64,000 bases of DNA from an uncultured Alphaproteobacteria bacterium. Its GTDB lineage: Bacteria; Pseudomonadota; Alphaproteobacteria; Caulobacterales; Aquidulcibacteraceae. A model generated the notes under the pieces. The model had not been told where the DNA came from and made no database searches. It worked only from the letters and a program-made list of their open reading frames with translations. This document shows positions 18,021 to 26,673 of this stretch, piece by piece. Each line of letters opens with the position of its first letter. Positions within the stretch are counted from its first letter, which is position 1. The translations under genes were made by a program, and so were the position numbers. Location of the stretch: assembly GCA_902826245.1 (NCBI GenBank), contig CADEEA010000001.1, positions 102,875-166,874 of the forward strand. The letters are read 5' to 3'.

Positions 18021-18674
18021 TCATCCCACCGCATCCTTCTGATTTTCCGGCGTCGCTTTGCTGAAGGCTGGGTGCGCGCGGGCGCGTTCGTCGAGTGCGG
18101 CCAAACGCGGATAGAGTCCGAAATCCAACTGGACCCGGCGCGCATTGGCGCATTGCGGCACGAGGCAGATGTCGGCGATAGTGGGTGCGTCGCCAAACGC
18201 GAACACAGTCTCGCGTCGCTGCGCCAGCTGCGCTTCGAGCGCGTCGAAGCCAAGCTTGATCCAGTGCACATACCAGGCGGCCACGCCTGGCTCATCGGCG
18301 CCGAAGTGCGAGCGCAAATAGGCAAGCGGCGCCAAATTGTTCAGCGGGTGGATATCGGCAGCTATGGTGAGCGCAAACGAACGCGCTTGCGCCGCCTCCC
18401 ACGGATCGGCTGGCAAGAAGGGCGGTTCGGGATATTGGACGTCCAGCCAGCCCAGTATCGCCAGCGATTGTGTCAGCATGCCGTGCTCGGTCTCCAGCGC
18501 CGGCACGCGCTTTTGCGGGTTGCGCGCGCGATAGGCTTCCGCAAACTGCTCGTCCTTGCCTGGCGCGATGTTCACCGGGATGGATTCGTACGCGACGCCT
18601 TTCAGGTTCAGCCCGATGCGCACGCGATAGGCGGCGGAGGAGCGCCAATAATCGTAGAGTTTCAGCGTGCTCAT
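18021..18674 (-). CDS. maiA: Maleylacetoacetate isomerase (zeta-class GST)
   Basis: 217 residues, the usual length. The N-terminal thioredoxin-like domain begins STLKLYDYWRSSAAYRVRIG, matching the zeta-GST active-site motif SS-x-x-x-RVRIAL, and ETEHGMLTQSLAI is the glutathione-binding segment. It isomerises maleylacetoacetate to fumarylacetoacetate in homogentisate catabolism. Its start overlaps the stop of the AhpD-like gene by 4 bases. The usual second-serine/cysteine position is AA here, a variation worth noting but common in the broader family. Confidence 0.92.
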   Translation of the reverse strand: MSTLKLYDYWRSSAAYRVRIGLNLKGVAYESIPVNIAPGKDEQFAEAYRARNPQKRVPALETEHGMLTQSLAILGWLDVQYPEPPFLPADPWEAAQARSFALTIAADIHPLNNLAPLAYLRSHFGADEPGVAAWYVHWIKLGFDALEAQLAQRRETVFAFGDAPTIADICLVPQCANARRVQLDFGLYPRLAALDERARAHPAFSKATPENQKDAVG

Positions 18675-19261
18675 CCGTGTTTTCCCTGCGACCAGCCGCG
18701 CACTGCTAAGTGCAATTCTCCAGCAGCAAAGGCGCCTGGCTCTATCGACGTCGCCATCGAGTCATTCCAGCGATTGAGGTAGCCGAACAGCGACACAACG
18801 CCCAGGATTTCGACGATCTCGTCGTCGCTCCAATGCGCACGCAGATCGGCTGAGATCTTTTCATCCACCGCGTTCGGAACACTCGCCGCCGCCTGCGTGA
18901 AGGCAAGCGCGGCCTTCTCTGCCGCGTTAAACAAATCGCTGCGTTCGAAATCCCATACTTCAGCGATGCGCGCATCGCTCGCGCCATAACGCTGCGCTGC
19001 AAGCGCGGTGTGCGCCTGACAATAGCGGCAGCCGGCAGTCTGGCTCGCGATCAGGCCGATCAGCCGCTTCTGCTCTGAGGTGACGCGACCGGCGTTTGTC
19101 ATCACCGCTTTGTTGAGACTGATGAACGCCTTTGCGATCTCGGGGCGGCGCTGCATGGTGAGCACGCTATTCGGCGGAAAGCCCAAAGTCTCGTTGAAGA
19201 AGCGCGCGAGTTCGGCCACTTCAGGATCGTGATCGGCCGCCAGCGGTTCAACCAGCGCCAT
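18671..19261 (-). CDS. AhpD-like carboxymuconolactone decarboxylase family protein
   Basis: 196 residues. The CMD/AhpD helical domain has the redox motif CRYCQAH (CxxCxxH), and the segment TSEQKRLIGLIASQTAGC precedes it. Peroxidase-related members of this family reduce alkyl hydroperoxides or react with quinoid substrates. It sits inside the tyrosine-catabolism operon with a 4-base overlap to maiA, so it may protect from oxidised homogentisate products; this is an inference from context only. Confidence 0.85.
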   Translation of the reverse strand: MALVEPLAADHDPEVAELARFFNETLGFPPNSVLTMQRRPEIAKAFISLNKAVMTNAGRVTSEQKRLIGLIASQTAGCRYCQAHTALAAQRYGASDARIAEVWDFERSDLFNAAEKAALAFTQAAASVPNAVDEKISADLRAHWSDDEIVEILGVVSLFGYLNRWNDSMATSIEPGAFAAGELHLAVRGWSQGKHG

Positions 19262-19570
19262 CTACTCACCGACCTCTTCAATATCGATTTCCGCCCGCCC
19301 GCCGAGATCGACGAAGCGCGACTTGAGCCGCTGGAAGCGTTCGTCGTCGCGCCACAATTTCCAGATTTGCTTTGCAGGCCGATGCGCGCGCAGGCGCAAC
19401 AAGACGACCGCTTCCTGCAGCTCGTATGCTTCGACTCGCATGAGGCCAGGCGCCGCTTCGTCCGCAGCTTGCGCCAACACCTGCGCCCAATGCGCTCTGT
19501 CGTGCCGGCGCCAGTGCGTCATATCGAGGGCGAGCGTCAGGGTCACCCTGCTCTCGACCGGGTCCGGCAT
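19262..19570 (-). CDS. Unknown small protein in the tyrosine-catabolism operon
   Basis: 102 residues from ATG 19570 (MPDPVESRVTLTL). It is soluble and Arg/Glu-rich, with no motif I recognise. The stop codon lies immediately before the AhpD-like gene and the start lies just after the VOC gene, so it belongs to the operon. The open frame extends to 19603 but that would overlap the VOC coding region. Confidence 0.65.
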   Translation of the reverse strand: MPDPVESRVTLTLALDMTHWRRHDRAHWAQVLAQAADEAAPGLMRVEAYELQEAVVLLRLRAHRPAKQIWKLWRDDERFQRLKSRFVDLGGRAEIDIEEVGE

Positions 19571-19574
19571 GCCT

Positions 19575-20141
19575 TCACTCTCCGAGCCGCGTCTTCGCCG
19601 CATGCGCCGCCCGCGCCTTCTCGTGCAACCAAGCGGCGTGCTGCGGCGCCTTCTTGGTACGGCTCCACTCTTCCAGCATCAAGGGCGCGACGCGCTTCAG
19701 CTCCGCCAATTCCTCAGCGGTCCCGGTGTCAGCGGCAAGCTCGAGGCGATGGCCGTTGGGGTCGAAGAAATAGATCGACTTGAAGATGCCGTGATCGGTG
19801 GGACCGACGACCTCCAATCCCCTGGCTTCAGCGCGAGCTTTGGCGGCGACCAACTCATCGACGCTGTCCACCTTAAAGGCGATGTGCTGAACCCATGTGG
19901 GGGTGTTCTCATCGCGCCCCATCGGCTTTTGCTGCGGCAATTCGAAGAAAGCGAGCACATTGCCGCCGCCTGCATCCAGGAACACGTGCATGTAGGGATC
20001 GTACTCGCCAGTCGAGGGCACGTGATCTTCGGCGAAGGCGGTAGTGTACTCCATCCCGAATATGTCGCGATAGAATTCCACCGTCTGTTTGGCGTCGCGG
20101 CATCTATAGGCGACGTGATGAATGCCTCTGAGCGAACTCAT
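19575..20141 (-). CDS. VOC-family (glyoxalase/dioxygenase-fold) protein
   Basis: 188 residues from ATG 20141 (MSSLRGIHHVAYRCRD). Two beta-alpha-beta-beta-beta modules carry likely metal ligands in GIHHVAYRC, WVQHIAFKV and PNGHRLELA. Family members include extradiol dioxygenases and glyoxalases. Its place in an operon with hpd, maiA and an FAH-family gene raises the possibility of a ring-cleavage or accessory role, notably because no homogentisate dioxygenase gene is in view. The longer open frame to 20240 lacks a better start. Confidence 0.85.
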   Translation of the reverse strand: MSSLRGIHHVAYRCRDAKQTVEFYRDIFGMEYTTAFAEDHVPSTGEYDPYMHVFLDAGGGNVLAFFELPQQKPMGRDENTPTWVQHIAFKVDSVDELVAAKARAEARGLEVVGPTDHGIFKSIYFFDPNGHRLELAADTGTAEELAELKRVAPLMLEEWSRTKKAPQHAAWLHEKARAAHAAKTRLGE

Positions 20142-20261
20142 CGCTGCTCCCAAAAACGAAACATTACCAAACCCTCGACGATCGCCTTGGGTTCGATCCA
20201 AAGCATTTGGCACAGATTTAGCGCGACGTCCCATATTCACGCGCTTCCGCTGCGCTGATGC

Positions 20262-20651
20262 TCATGGCGCTCTGCCGCCCGCGGCATCGGGGTCAAGGGC
20301 GCCCTCCGCTGCGTCCAGCGCCGAAGCGCAATGTTCACTCACGTCACGGGTGGGCTCGATCACAAGCGACGCCACATGCCTAATGGAGATCGACACAGCG
20401 CCGTCCTCATTCGTGTACATTGAGGTTATCTCCGGGCGCCCTTCGTAGGCAATGGATTCCGCCGCGCGCCACACGCCGCCGTCCAGGCGCTCGACCTGCG
20501 TGACCTCAAGGCTCACAAATCCGTCTCTCACCCCCGCCTCGCGTACTACGCCGCGAAAATGGATCCCGCTTTCGCGGGCGCGAAACCTCCGCCCGACAAG
20601 CCCGGCGCTGGCGAGATCCTCGGGCGCCAGCATGCCCACCGATGGCCTCAC
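20262..20651 (-). CDS. Unknown protein overlapping hpd
   Basis: About 129 residues from GTG 20651, whose last two bases overlap the hpd stop (GTGA); ATG 20633 is an alternative. Beta-rich segments such as GIHFRGVVREAGVRDGFVSL and MYTNEDGAVSISIRHV are visible, but I recognise no family. Tight coupling to hpd suggests a linked function. Confidence 0.65.
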   Translation of the reverse strand: MRPSVGMLAPEDLASAGLVGRRFRARESGIHFRGVVREAGVRDGFVSLEVTQVERLDGGVWRAAESIAYEGRPEITSMYTNEDGAVSISIRHVASLVIEPTRDVSEHCASALDAAEGALDPDAAGGRAP

Positions 20652-21724
20652 GCGCTCTCCTTCAGTACGCCGCGCCGTATCTGGTCGAGTTCGATCGATT
20701 CGAACAGCGCTTTGAAATTGCCTTCGCCGAAGCCTTCGTTGCCTTTGCGCTGGATGAATTCGAAGAAGATCGGCCCGACGGCATCTTTCGAGAATATTTG
20801 CAGCAAGAGCCCCTGCCCATCGCTTGGGCCGCCATCGATGAGGATGCGACGCTTGCGCAATTCCTCGACCTTCTCGCCGTGGCCGGGCAGGCGTTGATCG
20901 ATCAGGTCGAAATAAGTTTCGATGGTGTCCTGCAATTCCACTTCCCGCGCCCGCAAGCGATCGACAACGGCGTAAAGATCATCGCACCCAAACGCTATGT
21001 GCTGGATGCCCTCACCTTTGTAGCGCTGTAGGAATTCTTCGATCTGATCAACTTTTCCCGGCTCGCCTTTGGACTCGTTGAGCGGGATGCGGATCTTGCC
21101 GCATGGGCTGGTCATCGCTTTTGAGAACAAGCCCGATACCTTGCCCTCGATGTCGAAATAGCGAATCTCGCGGAAATTGAAAATGCGTTGGTAGTAATCG
21201 GCCCATTTCGCCATGTTGCCGCGGAAGACGTTGTGGGTCAGGTGATCGAGATAAGTGAGGCCGACAGAATTTTTGGCTTCGTCGGCGCCTTCGATCGGCT
21301 TGAAATCGACATCATAGATCGTGTGCGCGCCATACCGATCGACCAGATAAACAAAGGCGCCGCCAATGCCTTCTATACAAGGAATGTCGAGTTCCATCGG
21401 CCCGATCGCCATATCGACTGGCTTTGCGCCGCGCCTGACAGCCTCCTCAAACGCAGCGCGCGCATCCTTGACGCGGAAAGCCATACCATTGGCTGAAGGT
21501 CCGTGCGCGCCGCGGAAATCCGCCGGTTGACCCGCGGGCTCCATGTTCAAGATGAAATTGATGTCGCCCTGCTTGTATCGGATCACGTTTTTGGAGCGGT
21601 GCCTGGCGACGGCCGTGAAGCCGATCTGCTCAAAATAACGCGCCAGCAGATCGGGCTCGGGAGCGGTAAACTCGACAAATTCGAAACCATCGGTCCCGAT
21701 TGGATTGTCAAACAAGTCCGGCAT
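20648..21724 (-). CDS. hpd: 4-Hydroxyphenylpyruvate dioxygenase
   Basis: 358 residues from ATG 21724; GTG 21733 is in frame but would use the AGGTGG ribosome site as coding sequence. Two VOC-type halves are present, and the three iron ligands sit in LDHLTHNVF, GIQHIAFGCDD and IFFEFIQRKG. The C-terminal helix GFGEGNFKALFESIELDQ is the usual gate of the active site. The enzyme converts 4-hydroxyphenylpyruvate to homogentisate. It heads the tyrosine-catabolism operon, followed by five further coupled genes. Confidence 0.96.
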   Translation of the reverse strand: MPDLFDNPIGTDGFEFVEFTAPEPDLLARYFEQIGFTAVARHRSKNVIRYKQGDINFILNMEPAGQPADFRGAHGPSANGMAFRVKDARAAFEEAVRRGAKPVDMAIGPMELDIPCIEGIGGAFVYLVDRYGAHTIYDVDFKPIEGADEAKNSVGLTYLDHLTHNVFRGNMAKWADYYQRIFNFREIRYFDIEGKVSGLFSKAMTSPCGKIRIPLNESKGEPGKVDQIEEFLQRYKGEGIQHIAFGCDDLYAVVDRLRAREVELQDTIETYFDLIDQRLPGHGEKVEELRKRRILIDGGPSDGQGLLLQIFSKDAVGPIFFEFIQRKGNEGFGEGNFKALFESIELDQIRRGVLKESA

Positions 21725-21780
21725 ATTTTCCACCTAACCAATGCGGTCGTTCTAGCTCCAAGACCAGCGCGCGCCAAGGC

Positions 21781-22983
21781 TCAGCGTCGGGGCGTTAACC
21801 GCAACAAGCGCCCGTCGTCCTCGTCGGTCACGATCCAGATCGCGCCGTCGGGGGCTTCCGCCAGATCGCGGATGCGTCCGACGCCAAGGGCAAAACGCTC
21901 CTCGCCGATAACGCGGCCGCCTTCCAATTCAAGCCGCACCAGCGCCTGGCTGCGCAGGCCGGCGATCAAAATGTCGCCGCGCCAAGGGAACAAGTCGCCT
22001 TCATAGAAATCCATGTCCCCTGGGGCGATCACCGGGTCCCAGTAATACGCGGGCTGTTCCATGCCTTCCTGCGCGGCAATGCCAGCGCCAATCGGAGCAC
22101 CGCCATATTCCTCGCCATAAGAGATAATCGGCCAACCGTAGTTTTTCCCCGCCAACGTCAAGTTCAACTCGTCGCCGCCTTGGGGGCCGTGCTCGATGGT
22201 CCACAGGACCCCCGTCGCTGGATCGACATCGGCGCCCTGGGGATTGCGGTGCCCGTAGGACCAGATTTCAGGACGCGCTCCTGCACGGCTCAGGAACGGA
22301 TTGTCCGCGGGAACCGACCCGTCAGGATTGATGCGCACCACTTTGCCCAAGTGGGTCCCCAAATCCTGCGCCAACACCCGCGATTCCCCGCGCTGGCGCT
22401 CGCCAAGCGTGACGAACAGACGGCCTTCGCTATCGAAATCAAGCCGTGCGCCATAATGGCCGCGCGAGCGCCAGGACGGCGTCTGACGAAAGATCACCTC
22501 CACATTGCTGACCCGCGCGCTGTCCTCGCTGAGGCGCCCGCGTGCGACGCTGGTTCCAGCGCCGCCACCCTCGCGCGGCTCAGCATAGCTCCAAAACACA
22601 AGCCGGTCGTGTGTGAAGTGGGGGCTGAGCACGATATCCAGCAGACCTCCCTGCCCGCTTGCGTCGACGCGTGGCAAGCCGGCAACAGGGCGAGAAACCT
22701 CGCCAGTGCGCGTGATCACACGCAAGCGTCCGGGGCGCTCGCTCACCAGGACGCGTCCATCCGGGAGAAACGCGAGAGCCCAGGGGTGCTCGATGCCGTG
22801 GGCGATTTGCTCGACTGCAATTGCGGCACCAGATGCGCGCGCCGGGGCGCGCGTTTGTTGTGGAAACGCTGGGCGTAAGGCCGTGTTCGGTTCTTCCCGC
22901 TCCCATGCGGCGTCGCTGTTCGGCGCCTGAGCATCGGCGCAGGCGCCGAACAGCCAAGCAGCAACAATCAAGAACAGGCGCAT
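21781..22983 (-). CDS. PQQ-dependent sugar dehydrogenase (aldose/sorbosone dehydrogenase-like)
   Basis: 400 residues from ATG 22983, which begins a signal peptide MRLFLIVAAWLFGACADAQ, exported to the periplasm or possibly lipidated at Cys15. The six-bladed propeller of the GSDH family is visible through GIEHPWALAFLPDGRVLVSE, GGLLDIVLSPHF, SYGHRNPQGADVDP, EHGPQGGDELNL and KNYGWPIISYGEEY. It oxidises aldoses with PQQ as cofactor. No PQQ synthesis genes are in the window. The open frame extends to 23064 but starts there lack a signal peptide. Confidence 0.92.
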   Translation of the reverse strand: MRLFLIVAAWLFGACADAQAPNSDAAWEREEPNTALRPAFPQQTRAPARASGAAIAVEQIAHGIEHPWALAFLPDGRVLVSERPGRLRVITRTGEVSRPVAGLPRVDASGQGGLLDIVLSPHFTHDRLVFWSYAEPREGGGAGTSVARGRLSEDSARVSNVEVIFRQTPSWRSRGHYGARLDFDSEGRLFVTLGERQRGESRVLAQDLGTHLGKVVRINPDGSVPADNPFLSRAGARPEIWSYGHRNPQGADVDPATGVLWTIEHGPQGGDELNLTLAGKNYGWPIISYGEEYGGAPIGAGIAAQEGMEQPAYYWDPVIAPGDMDFYEGDLFPWRGDILIAGLRSQALVRLELEGGRVIGEERFALGVGRIRDLAEAPDGAIWIVTDEDDGRLLRLTPRR

Positions 22984-23105
22984 GCAAATCCCTCTACACG
23001 CGAACACATTACCGGCACGCGGCCAAAATGAGGCAATGTAGACGCGCTGCCTTTTCGCTCGCAACGCGGCTTGCGAAAATGTAAGCTTGGCGTCCGGAGG
23101 CGGGA

Positions 23106-23684
23106 GTGGCGGACGTCTTCATAACCAGCTCGCGGTTGGACGATGATCGCGTCGGGCCAATCGCGGAGCGTTTGGGATCGCTCGGCCACTCGATTTCGCG
23201 CAGAGACACGCCCAAAGCAATTGAATCCGCGCATGCTGTTGTCGCGATCTGGAGCCGCAACGCGCGCTCCTCATTGCGCGTCTCGGCGGAGGCCGCCTAC
23301 GCCGCCGAACGCGGATTACTCGTGCAAATGCAGATCGATCCGACGTCGCCGCCGCCGCCGTTTGACCGGTTGCCGGTCGCCTCTTTCCACAGTGAGCAAA
23401 ACGAATGGGGCGTGCTTGAGGATACGCTCGCAAAGCTCGCCGGCGGCGACGCGCCTAGCGCAACACCTCCGCGCGCTGCTTCCCTTGCCGCCATTGGCGC
23501 CCCCGGGTTGGTGCTTGCAGCACTAGCCGCCACGTTGGCCGCGCACACCAGCGCGTTGAGCGCGGCGCTCTCGGGCGGCCTCTCGCTCGATCAATTGGGC
23601 GTGGCGTCAGCGGGCGCGCTGGCGTGTGCTGGGCTCTGCGTCGGCGTCAGCGCCTGGCGCATTATCGCTGCGGTGCGCGCGTGA
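23106..23684 (+). CDS. TIR-like domain protein with C-terminal membrane helices
   Basis: 192 residues from GTG 23106, with GGAGG about 7 bases upstream. The N-terminal 115 residues resemble a short TIR domain: MADVFITSSRLDDDRV as strand A and box 1, AVVAIWSRNARSSLRVSAEA with a Glu where the NADase Glu of TIR enzymes lies, and a region near LPVASFH. Two hydrophobic helices follow (about 124-145 and 165-187). The protein is therefore anchored to the membrane with the TIR part in the cytoplasm. It overlaps the next gene by GTGA. The TIR assignment rests on pattern only. Confidence 0.7.
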   Translation: MADVFITSSRLDDDRVGPIAERLGSLGHSISRRDTPKAIESAHAVVAIWSRNARSSLRVSAEAAYAAERGLLVQMQIDPTSPPPPFDRLPVASFHSEQNEWGVLEDTLAKLAGGDAPSATPPRAASLAAIGAPGLVLAALAATLAAHTSALSAALSGGLSLDQLGVASAGALACAGLCVGVSAWRIIAAVRA

Positions 23685-24421
23685 GCGATGGCAAGCCCCT
23701 TCTCCAGACCCTGATCAGCGGGGTTCGTCGTGTCCTAGCGTTGCAGGTGTTGCTGGGCATCGTCGCTGTGGCGCTGGCGGCCTGGACGCTTGCGGTGACG
23801 ACAGGGGTAATGCGTGAGCGCGACCGCCTCAACGACCGCGTCATCCAACTCGAAGGAGAACTCGCCAACCGCAACATCGTCGTTCCGCCGCCGCAAACGA
23901 TCGTGGACGCCGCGCCCGCCTATCCCCCCACAATCGAAACTGCGGGCGCCGCGAGCAGCGCGCGGTTCAACCCGTCCGCGGCGATCACCGATCTCTTCGC
24001 TCCGGCGCCGCCGCTTGTGCGCGTTGTGATCCACGCCCGCGCCGAGTTCGACGTAGGAACGGCCCGTGAACTCACGGCGCGGTTGCAGGCTGAATCTCCA
24101 CCGACCGAGTCCCTGGACATCAGCGTGCATGTCCTGCCGGCGGGCGCTGACAGAGCATCCGGCTATTATTATTTCGACGGCCGACAAGGCGCGGCTGCCG
24201 CCCAGATTGTGGATCGGTTCAATGACGCCGCTCGCGCACGCGAGTTGGCGCCCTGGTCGGCGCAATTGCGCGGCACCGCCATGCCGGCGCGCGGCGAGTT
24301 CGGCGCTGACCGCCTCGACATCGTGCTTCCGCCGCTGCCGCCGCCCCCACCCACGCCTGAGCCTATCGCCGCGCCGCCTGCAGATGCCTCGCCGGGGGCG
24401 GATCGCCCGCCGAACCGGTGA
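23681..24421 (+). CDS. Membrane protein of unknown function coupled to the TIR-like gene
   Basis: 246 residues from GTG 23681, overlapping the TIR-like stop by 4 bases. One membrane helix (about 17-37) is followed by a short coiled-coil-like segment (RERDRLNDRVIQLEGELANR), a Pro/Ala-rich linker and a compact domain at 115-215. That domain contains RVVIHARAEFDVGTARELTA and SGYYYFDGRQGAAAAQIVDR, which recalls LytR-C or SPOR-like folds, and a proline-rich tail ends the protein. The coupling implies that the two membrane proteins work together. I do not recognise the family. Confidence 0.7.
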   Translation: MSDGKPLLQTLISGVRRVLALQVLLGIVAVALAAWTLAVTTGVMRERDRLNDRVIQLEGELANRNIVVPPPQTIVDAAPAYPPTIETAGAASSARFNPSAAITDLFAPAPPLVRVVIHARAEFDVGTARELTARLQAESPPTESLDISVHVLPAGADRASGYYYFDGRQGAAAAQIVDRFNDAARARELAPWSAQLRGTAMPARGEFGADRLDIVLPPLPPPPPTPEPIAAPPADASPGADRPPNR

Positions 24422-24476
24422 CCGAAGACACCTGCAGTCTTGCGTCTGCGCTGCGTGCAGGCGACATATCCGGCTA

Positions 24477-25106
24477 ATGACCGCCCTATCCATGGACGAG
24501 GAAATCTGGTCGCCCAAGCGCGCTATGGCTCTGCGTTATGCGCGGCGGCGATCCCGGACGATTGCAGGGCTGCGCCGGTTTTTTGTCGCCGGCGCAGGCG
24601 CCTCCTTCGCCGCGGTGTTCGTGTTTATGGCGCTCTATGCAATCGAGGGCGGGTTCGAGGCGAGCCAATATGCCGCCAGCGAGCCGCTGCGGATGATCAA
24701 CCCTCGCTTCTCTGGCCGCAGTCGGGGCGGGGGTCCTTACCAGCTTTCGGCGGAGCTGGCTGAGCGGCCCCCCGGGGAAAACCGCCCGATTGAACTTGTC
24801 GCCCCGGTCTATCGGACGGAGGCTGGAACGATCATGTCCGCCCCCCGCGGTCTCTACGACGAAAAGGCGCGGACCGTGTTGTTCCGGGGCGAGGTGCTTT
24901 TCGCTGACCGTCAGGGCAATCGTTTTAGCACCCTGCATATGTTGGTGGACCTCGCCGAAGGCACGTTGAGCGGCGAGAATGGCGTTACCGGCGCCGGCCC
25001 CCTTGGCGTCGTCCAGGGCGACACGTATGAATTGCGCGACAGCGACCATGCAATGATCCTGCGCGGGAATGTCCGCGGTCAGATTCCTGACCGCAGTAAG
25101 AACTAG
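24477..25106 (+). CDS. lptC: LPS export ABC transporter periplasmic protein LptC
   Basis: 209 residues from ATG 24477 (ATG 24492 is also possible). One N-terminal membrane helix (about 36-55) anchors a periplasmic beta-jellyroll domain with IELVAPVYRTEAGTIMSAPR and ENGVTGAGPLGVVQGDTYEL, typical of LptC/YrbK. It takes lipopolysaccharide from the inner-membrane LptBFG complex and hands it to LptA. It is the first gene of lptC-lptA-lptB-rpoN. The preceding open frame overlaps the unknown membrane gene and is not part of it. Confidence 0.92.
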   Translation: MTALSMDEEIWSPKRAMALRYARRRSRTIAGLRRFFVAGAGASFAAVFVFMALYAIEGGFEASQYAASEPLRMINPRFSGRSRGGGPYQLSAELAERPPGENRPIELVAPVYRTEAGTIMSAPRGLYDEKARTVLFRGEVLFADRQGNRFSTLHMLVDLAEGTLSGENGVTGAGPLGVVQGDTYELRDSDHAMILRGNVRGQIPDRSKN

Positions 25107-25120
25107 GGAGCCAGCTGCCC

Positions 25121-25717
25121 ATGAAGGCGATCCTGACCGCAGCCGCCGCGTTTCTGAGCGCAGCGCTGCTCGCGCCAGCGGCGTCGGCGCAATTGAGCGA
25201 AACCGGCGGGCCGGTCTCCTACTCCGCTGATAACCTGGAATATTTAGACGGCGACCGGCGCTTGGTGCTGATCGGCGATGTCGACATCGTCCAGGCCGAC
25301 GCCAGGCTCCGGGCGGACCGCATCACGCTCTTTTTCAGCCGTTCCTCGGCGTCCCCCCAGGACAGCCAAGGCCTCGGCTCGGGCGACATTGAACGCATGA
25401 TTGCTGAGGGCGAAGTCTATTATGTACGCCCGGCTCAGTCGGCCCGCGGCAACCGTGCGGTCTACGAAGTGGCCCAGGACGCGGTCACCTTCTCCGGAAA
25501 CGTGGTGGTCGCCAGCGACGACAATGTAATCCGGGGCGAGACCCTGGTGCTGGAAATCGGCACCCGCCGCACCACGATCCGGCCCAATAACGGCCAGCGT
25601 GTGCAAGGTGTGTTCGTGCCCCGCTCCTCCAGAAGCGGCAGCTGCCCGCCCGGCGCGCCACCTTCTCCGCGATGCCCGTCAGCGCCGCCGGTCCCCGCCC
25701 CAGGCGGGACCCGGTGA
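25121..25717 (+). CDS. lptA: LPS transport periplasmic bridge protein LptA
   Basis: 198 residues with a cleavable signal peptide (about 1-23, ending ASAQ). The OstA/LptA jellyroll is visible in VSYSADNLEYLDGDRRLVLI, GDVDIVQADARLRADRITLFF and ITYSGNVVV-like FSGNVVVASDDNVIRGETL. It forms the periplasmic filament that carries LPS to the outer membrane. It follows lptC by 14 bp and precedes lptB. The C-terminal 25 residues are rich in Pro, Ser and Cys and not conserved in type. Confidence 0.93.
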   Translation: MKAILTAAAAFLSAALLAPAASAQLSETGGPVSYSADNLEYLDGDRRLVLIGDVDIVQADARLRADRITLFFSRSSASPQDSQGLGSGDIERMIAEGEVYYVRPAQSARGNRAVYEVAQDAVTFSGNVVVASDDNVIRGETLVLEIGTRRTTIRPNNGQRVQGVFVPRSSRSGSCPPGAPPSPRCPSAPPVPAPGGTR

Positions 25718-25751
25718 TTGCTTCACGAAATCTCAGCAGCGGCAGGTCGAT

Positions 25752-26519
25752 ATGAGCCGGAAGGGCGCAGCAAGCCGTTCGCCTGACGTTGAGCCCGCAC
25801 ATAGCGGCCTGGGCGTCGTTTCGATCGGCAAATCCTATCGCGGCCGCCGCGTGGTTAAGGACGTTTCACTCTTCCTCAATCGCGGCGAAGTCGTCGGCCT
25901 GCTGGGCCCCAACGGAGCAGGCAAAACCACCTGCTTTTATATGATCACGGGGCTCGTGCGCGTGGACCAGGGACAGATCCTCCTCGACGGACAGGACGTC
26001 ACCACGCTGCCTATGTATCAGCGCGCTAGGCTGGGCGTCGGCTATCTGCCGCAGGAGCCGTCGATTTTCCGTGGTCTCACCGTCGAGCAGAACGTGGAAT
26101 CTGTTGTCGAACTCGTTGAGCGCAACCCCGCTAAGAGACGAGAGGCTGTCGAAGGCCTGCTCGCTGAATTGCGGGTGGACCATCTGAAGGACTCGCCCGC
26201 CACCGCCCTTTCGGGCGGCGAGCGGCGCCGGGTCGAGATCGCGCGCGCACTGGCGACCCGGCCTTCGTTCATGCTGCTCGACGAACCATTCGCCGGCATC
26301 GATCCGCTCGCCATCAACGACATCCGAGAGCTTATTCTGTTCCTCAAGGGACGCGGCCTCGGCATTCTGATCACCGACCACAATGTGCGCGAGACGCTGC
26401 AGATCGTGGACCGGGCTTCGATCATGTTCGATGGCGAAGTGATGTTCGAGGGCACGCCCGAGCAGGTGCGTTCCTCCGCTGTCGTACGCGAAAGGTATCT
26501 CGGCGACACGTTCAGCTAG
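25752..26519 (+). CDS. lptB: LPS export ABC transporter ATPase LptB
   Basis: 255 residues from ATG 25752; the longer frame overlaps the end of lptA. Walker A GPNGAGKTT, Q-loop YLPQEPSIF, signature LSGGERRRVEIARAL, Walker B FMLLDEPFAGIDP and H-loop ITDHNVRETL are all intact. Two LptB subunits drive LPS extraction by LptFG from the inner membrane. The short N-terminal extension before GLGVVSIGKSY is normal for alphaproteobacterial members. Confidence 0.96.
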   Translation: MSRKGAASRSPDVEPAHSGLGVVSIGKSYRGRRVVKDVSLFLNRGEVVGLLGPNGAGKTTCFYMITGLVRVDQGQILLDGQDVTTLPMYQRARLGVGYLPQEPSIFRGLTVEQNVESVVELVERNPAKRREAVEGLLAELRVDHLKDSPATALSGGERRRVEIARALATRPSFMLLDEPFAGIDPLAINDIRELILFLKGRGLGILITDHNVRETLQIVDRASIMFDGEVMFEGTPEQVRSSAVVRERYLGDTFS

Positions 26520-26673
26520 CCAGAGGCCTCGAGCCGGCTGGAAAAAAGGGTTAACGCGTTCCGCCAGTTACTCGAAATTTATACCTGTTGGGCAAGATGC
26601 GTGCCATGTCGCGTCGCATCGCCTCCCACCCATCCCTCCCCGCTCGCGGCGAGGAAAAGGCCGGACCTGCCCC

